DNA of 64,000 nt, from contig OZ245894.1 of the NCBI GenBank assembly GCA_965229635.1, positions 2,418,001 to 2,482,000 on the forward strand. Direction: 5' to 3'. Positions 60,794 to 64,000 of the stretch are shown in pieces; positions within the stretch are counted from its first letter, which is position 1, and every line of letters begins with the position of its first letter. Position numbers and translations under genes: made by a program. This DNA comes from BQJU01 sp965229635 (GTDB lineage: Bacteria; Bacteroidota; Bacteroidia; Chitinophagales; Saprospiraceae). The notes below the pieces were generated by a model. That model searched no databases. It was not told where the DNA came from and saw nothing but the letters and a program-made list of their open reading frames with translations.

Positions 60794-60836
60794 GGGCAGG
60801 TTTTAGGTGGGAGGATTTAGGTTTTGGAACGGCTGG

Positions 60837-60892
60837 AAAATCGTTATAAATATAATGATGTTTTTTATCATCATTATATTTATAACGATTTT
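60837..60892. terminator. Perfect 24-bp inverted repeat after the DUF5777 gene
   Basis: Arms at 60837-60860 and 60869-60892 are exact reverse complements over 24 bp (AT-rich, reading AAAATCGTTATAAATATAAT at the left arm's start), with an 8-nt loop TTTTTTAT. It lies 43 nt past the stop. It could be a bidirectional terminator or the relic of a small mobile element; the length and perfect match are greater than a usual terminator. Confidence 0.5.
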
Positions 60893-61021
60893 GCTTTGAC
60901 CGCCTTAGCAACTTGTTGATCATTCCTTCCCCTCCAGGACCCAGCTCACAGGAACCAGTGATTCCTCCCCCGCCTTTTCAACTTTTTTCCCTAGATTTGG
61001 TCAAAACAAAGCCTTACCATC

Positions 61022-62119
61022 ATGACCAAACCAACCCATTATTTGATTTTCCTTGCCTGTCTGTTTTCATTTTCTCTTTCCGCTCAGGAAGCCCTGGATA
61101 GCTTGCTACCGGTTCGAGGCCTATGCATTGCTGCACCCAATGCCGATGGGCTGGACCGCTTTGTCAAGTTCATCAAGGAAGAACTCCCAGAGATGAAGGT
61201 CAATACGCTGGTGCTGAGGGTGGATTACCGCTATCAGTACCAGTCGCATCCGGAATTAGTGGGTGGGAATGCCTTGTCGAAAGAACAGGTGAAAAATTTG
61301 GTAGCGGCTTGTCGCCAATCGGGGGTACGGGTGATTCCACAAATCAATTTGTTGGGACACCAGTCCTGGCATTCTACTTTGAATAATCTATTGATAAAAT
61401 ACCCGGAATTTGATGAGACCCCGTCCATCAAATTGCCAGAAAAATATGAATGGCCCAACGAGGATGGGCTCTATTGCAAAAGCTATTGCCCATTACACCC
61501 GGAAGTGCATAAAGTCGTCTTCGCCCTGGTAGACGAAATCATGGAAGTCTTCGAAGCCGATGCCTTCCACGCCGGATTAGACGAGGTGTTTTACATTGGT
61601 GAGGACGAATGTCCCCGCTGTTCCGGCCGTGACAAGGCGGAGCTTTTTGCCGGAGAAGTCACTAAAATCCGCAATCACCTGGCCGATAACGGCTGGGAAC
61701 TCTGGATGTGGGGTGACCGCCTGATCGATGGCAAAACGACCGGTATCGGGATGTGGGAAGCCAGTATGAACAATACCCACCGAGCCATCGATCTCATTCC
61801 TAAAGATGTCTTCATCTGCGACTGGCACTACGAACGCCCTGATCCTACGGCGGCCTATTTTGCCACCAAGGGCTTTCGTGTAGTCACCTGCCCCTGGCGC
61901 ACGGAAGAAACGGCCATCAAACAACTACACCAAATGGTAGACTACCGCGAGTCCTCTACCAAGGCCATGCGCCAAAACTTCCAGGGTATGTTACAAACCG
62001 TATGGACCAGTGCCGAAAACTTCCTTGATCGCTACTATGGCGTCACCGAAAACAAGGATGAGCGCGGCGACTATATGAAGTGCTTTAAAGGGCTCTTTGT
62101 GGAGATGGGGAAGCTGTAG
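61022..62119 (+). CDS. GH20-like glycoside hydrolase, secreted
   Basis: A 365-residue secreted enzyme (MTKPTHYLIFLACLFSFSLS signal). The TIM-barrel pattern is visible as VNTLVLRVDYRYQYQSHPEL, VIPQINLLGHQSW, then FHAGLDEVFYIGEDECPRCS with the Asp187-Glu188 pair expected of GH20 catalysis, and NGWELWMWGDRLI, MWEASMNN and FICDWHYERPDPTA for the later strands. At 365 residues it is shorter than full GH20 hexosaminidases and lacks their N-terminal domain, as in the GH20-like family of Bacteroidota. The substrate is likely an N-acetyl-hexosaminide but not proven. The gene stands alone; a hairpin follows at 62212. Confidence 0.8.
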   Translation: MTKPTHYLIFLACLFSFSLSAQEALDSLLPVRGLCIAAPNADGLDRFVKFIKEELPEMKVNTLVLRVDYRYQYQSHPELVGGNALSKEQVKNLVAACRQSGVRVIPQINLLGHQSWHSTLNNLLIKYPEFDETPSIKLPEKYEWPNEDGLYCKSYCPLHPEVHKVVFALVDEIMEVFEADAFHAGLDEVFYIGEDECPRCSGRDKAELFAGEVTKIRNHLADNGWELWMWGDRLIDGKTTGIGMWEASMNNTHRAIDLIPKDVFICDWHYERPDPTAAYFATKGFRVVTCPWRTEETAIKQLHQMVDYRESSTKAMRQNFQGMLQTVWTSAENFLDRYYGVTENKDERGDYMKCFKGLFVEMGKL

Positions 62120-62211
62120 TTGAGTGAAAAACTGGAAGAGGGGGGAAACACTGGATGTTGACATTTTTGAACCACCTAAGGCACATAAGAAGAAAAGAGA
62201 ATAAGTGTAGA

Positions 62212-62231
62212 ATCGCCGCCTCTTCGGCGAT
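62212..62231 (+). terminator. Possible terminator after the GH20-like gene
   Basis: ATCGCCG (62212-62218), loop CCTCTT, and complement CGGCGAT (62225-62231), followed by ATCTTATTTG. The stem is 7 bp; the T tract is poor. Confidence 0.4.
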
Positions 62232-62273
62232 ATCTTATTTGAAACACATACGAGAAACAAAAGAAAACAAAAG

Positions 62274-62552
62274 ATGGAACTAGAGAAAAATCTAGACAGA
62301 TTTTTCTCCAATTTACCCCTATGTGCCTTCCCGACCTATCGGTTTCCTTTGTGCGGGACAGGTCTGTGGTTCCTACAAAGTCAACATCATACCAGTACTG
62401 TCAAATTTGAATATGTGCATGAGGGGGAGGAAATTACCAGATTTCACAAGGTTAAAAAGAAGCGGATTTTTTCAACTGGACCCTACGAAATTTGGGTGAA
62501 AAACAGTGACCCAAGAATATCCTATTTAACAGGTCAATCATGTTTGGAATGA
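62274..62552 (+). pseudogene. Possible remnant of a small hypothetical gene
   Basis: The frame is open for 92 codons. The second half (VKFEYVHEGEEITRFHKVKK, KRIFSTGPYEIWVKNSDPRI, SYLTGQ) looks like the C-terminal part of small Bacteroidota proteins that carry a K(F/Y)EYxxxGxxI strand and a (S/N)xPxISYL end. The first half is unconvincing and contains an 11-bp perfect hairpin (62283-62308). It is probably a decayed gene or one whose start has been lost. Confidence 0.3.
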
Positions 62553-62688
62553 TTGTCTATTAAAGTAATCTTTACGTCAGGCATCTTTTGTAAATCAACC
62601 TTATACACCTTCTGTGGTTCCAATAAAATACAAATCCACTATCTTAGGGCAGTTCAAGATGTCATAGACCAAAAATTCAACAAATTTT

Positions 62689-64000
62689 ATGCGACCAGAT
62701 CTACGTTTTCTCCTTTTTTCAGGATTGCTTTTTTGTTTTTACAGCCTCACCGGGCAAAAAATCGATACCGAGCAACTCGAAGGCATTAAAATTCGCAACA
62801 TCGGCCCCGCGGGTATGAGTGGGCGGGTGACCTCCATTGATGTTGACCTATCCGATGATGATATTATTTACGCCGGTACGGCCTCCGGGGGAGTATGGAA
62901 ATCTACCGACGGCGGGGTGACCTGGAAACCCATTTTTGACAAACAACCGGTACAATCCATTGGTGCTGTAGCGGTCAATCAGCGCAATCCCAGCGAAATA
63001 TGGGTGGGCACCGGAGAAGGTAATCCACGAAATTCCCACAATAGTGGAGGCGGCATTTTCAAAAGTCTGGACGGGGGTAAGACCTGGAATGACATGGGCT
63101 TAACAGCCACCAAAAATATCCACCGCCTCATCATTCATCGCGACAATCCGGATATCGTCTTTGTAGGAGCTATGGGCTCGGTGTGGGGACCTAATGAGGA
63201 GCGTGGCGTGTACCGCACGAAAGACGGCGGCAAGACCTGGGAAAAGATTCTCTACAACAATGATGAAACAGGCATTGGCGATATGGTGGTCGATCCCACC
63301 AATCCCAATAAGATTATTGCGGCCATGTGGGAATTTGGGCGAAAGCCCTGGACCTTCAATTCGGGTGGAGCCGGTTCTGGTCTATATGTGACCTACGATG
63401 GTGGTGATACCTGGACCAAACGTACCGATGAAGATGGTTTGCCAAAAGGCGATTTAGGACGTATGGGGCTGGCCATTGCGGCATCCAAGCCCAATATCAT
63501 TTACGCCTTGGTAGAAGCCAAGGAAAATGCCCTGTATAAATCTACCGATGGGGGTGAAAAGTGGAGTAAGGTCAGCGATAAAAACATCGGTAATCGCCCC
63601 TTTTATTATGCTGATATTTATGTTGATCCCCAAAACGAAAATCGCATTTACAATCTTTACTCCGTGGTTTCCCGTAGTGAAGATGGTGGTAAGACTTTTG
63701 AAACATTGCTTCCCTATTCCGGCGTGCACCCCGATCACCACGCCTTTTGGGTACACCCGGATGACCCCAATTATTTAATTGAGGGCAACGATGGCGGCTT
63801 AAATATCTCCCGTGATGGTGGCGATAACTGGCGCTTTGTAACCAACCTGCCTCTGGCACAATTCTACCACATCAGCTACGATATGAGTATTCCCTACAAT
63901 ATTGCCGGCGGTATGCAGGACAATGGCAGTTGGGTAGGACCAAGTTCAATCTGGAAAGCTGGAGGTATCACCAACGCCGACTGGCAAGAGGTGTATTTTG
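62689..64000 (+). CDS. Sortilin/VPS10-like Asp-box propeller protein (partial at 3' end)
   Basis: The frame opens with MRPDLRFLLFSGLLFCFYSL, a signal peptide ending SLTGQ, and stays open to the window edge (437 codons). The body begins LEGIKIRNIGPAGMSGRVTS and contains seven Asp-box turns, S/T-x-DGG-x-x-W/F (STDGGVTWKP, SLDGGKTWND, TKDGGKTWEK, TYDGGDTWTK, STDGGEKWSK, SEDGGKTFET, SRDGGDNWRF), the hallmark of secreted beta-propeller proteins related to sortilin and often annotated as glycosyl hydrolases. Also typical are WVGTGEGNPRNS, VHPDHHAFWVHP and AGGMQDNGSW. The C-terminus and any T9SS signal lie outside the window. Confidence 0.88.
   Translation, partial: MRPDLRFLLFSGLLFCFYSLTGQKIDTEQLEGIKIRNIGPAGMSGRVTSIDVDLSDDDIIYAGTASGGVWKSTDGGVTWKPIFDKQPVQSIGAVAVNQRNPSEIWVGTGEGNPRNSHNSGGGIFKSLDGGKTWNDMGLTATKNIHRLIIHRDNPDIVFVGAMGSVWGPNEERGVYRTKDGGKTWEKILYNNDETGIGDMVVDPTNPNKIIAAMWEFGRKPWTFNSGGAGSGLYVTYDGGDTWTKRTDEDGLPKGDLGRMGLAIAASKPNIIYALVEAKENALYKSTDGGEKWSKVSDKNIGNRPFYYADIYVDPQNENRIYNLYSVVSRSEDGGKTFETLLPYSGVHPDHHAFWVHPDDPNYLIEGNDGGLNISRDGGDNWRFVTNLPLAQFYHISYDMSIPYNIAGGMQDNGSWVGPSSIWKAGGITNADWQEVYF

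Larger units (their letters stand above)
62120..62688. other. Intergenic region, 569 bp
   Basis: Contains the weak terminator (62212-62231), an 11-bp perfect hairpin GAGAAAAATCT / AGATTTTTCTC (62283-62293, 62298-62308) and the possible gene remnant at 62274-62552. The last 130 bp before the next gene show no clear promoter. Confidence 0.5.

Overview
This window is chromosomal DNA of a Bacteroidota bacterium, most likely a Saprospiraceae (Lewinella-like) relative. Evidence: type IX secretion (T9SS) sorting domains of both A and B type, a PorP/SprF protein, LytTR-type two-component regulators with a propeller/Y_Y_Y sensor kinase, many Bacteroidota-style lipoproteins, TAnnTTTG -7 promoter elements, and a very large set of about 800-residue FtsX/MacB-type permeases. 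The genus is inferred from gene content, not proven. No rRNA, tRNA, CRISPR array, transposase or origin was recognised.

Layout. 1-14061 is all minus strand. It holds the start of a GH9-type cellulase, a GNAT acetyltransferase and an AraC regulator (tightly packed), a cation diffusion facilitator, a YceI - sensor kinase - LytTR regulator operon, and a T9SS pair (PorP/SprF followed by a 1776-residue PKD surface protein). 14359-20530 holds two convergent T9SS cargo proteins, one with three exact 129-residue repeats and one a 1497-residue beta-helix with 147-residue repeats.

20738-55136 is the dominant feature: eleven MacB/FtsX double-unit permeases, ten on plus in two runs (20738-32952 and 41697-55136) and one on minus with a permease prefix domain and its own PadR regulator. 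No ABC ATPase, HlyD adaptor or outer-membrane partner is encoded among them. The first gene of each plus-strand run has the same kind of upstream signal: a sigma-54-like -24/-12 element preceded by a TGTTC-N6-GAACA palindrome. Between the runs lies a lipoprotein with an HEIAH zinc-protease motif, followed by four tandem paralogous lipoproteins of unknown function. A DUF4097 protein sits inside the second run.

55213-62688 carries two small minus-strand genes, a second LytTR regulator with no kinase beside it, and a divergent plus-strand set: two lipoprotein cytochromes c, an OB-fold protein, a second YceI, a DUF5777 beta-barrel and a GH20-like hydrolase. The window ends inside a sortilin-like Asp-box propeller protein (62689 onward).

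How the parts connect. Three promoters (YceI/kinase/LytTR operon, the orphan LytTR gene, and the cytochrome set) each carry a pair of CCSGTT-type half-sites spaced exactly 21 bp. Each pair lies 37 nt before a -7-like element and points toward its gene. This fits LytTR operators and suggests that the two LytTR loci and the cytochrome/YceI genes form one small regulon.
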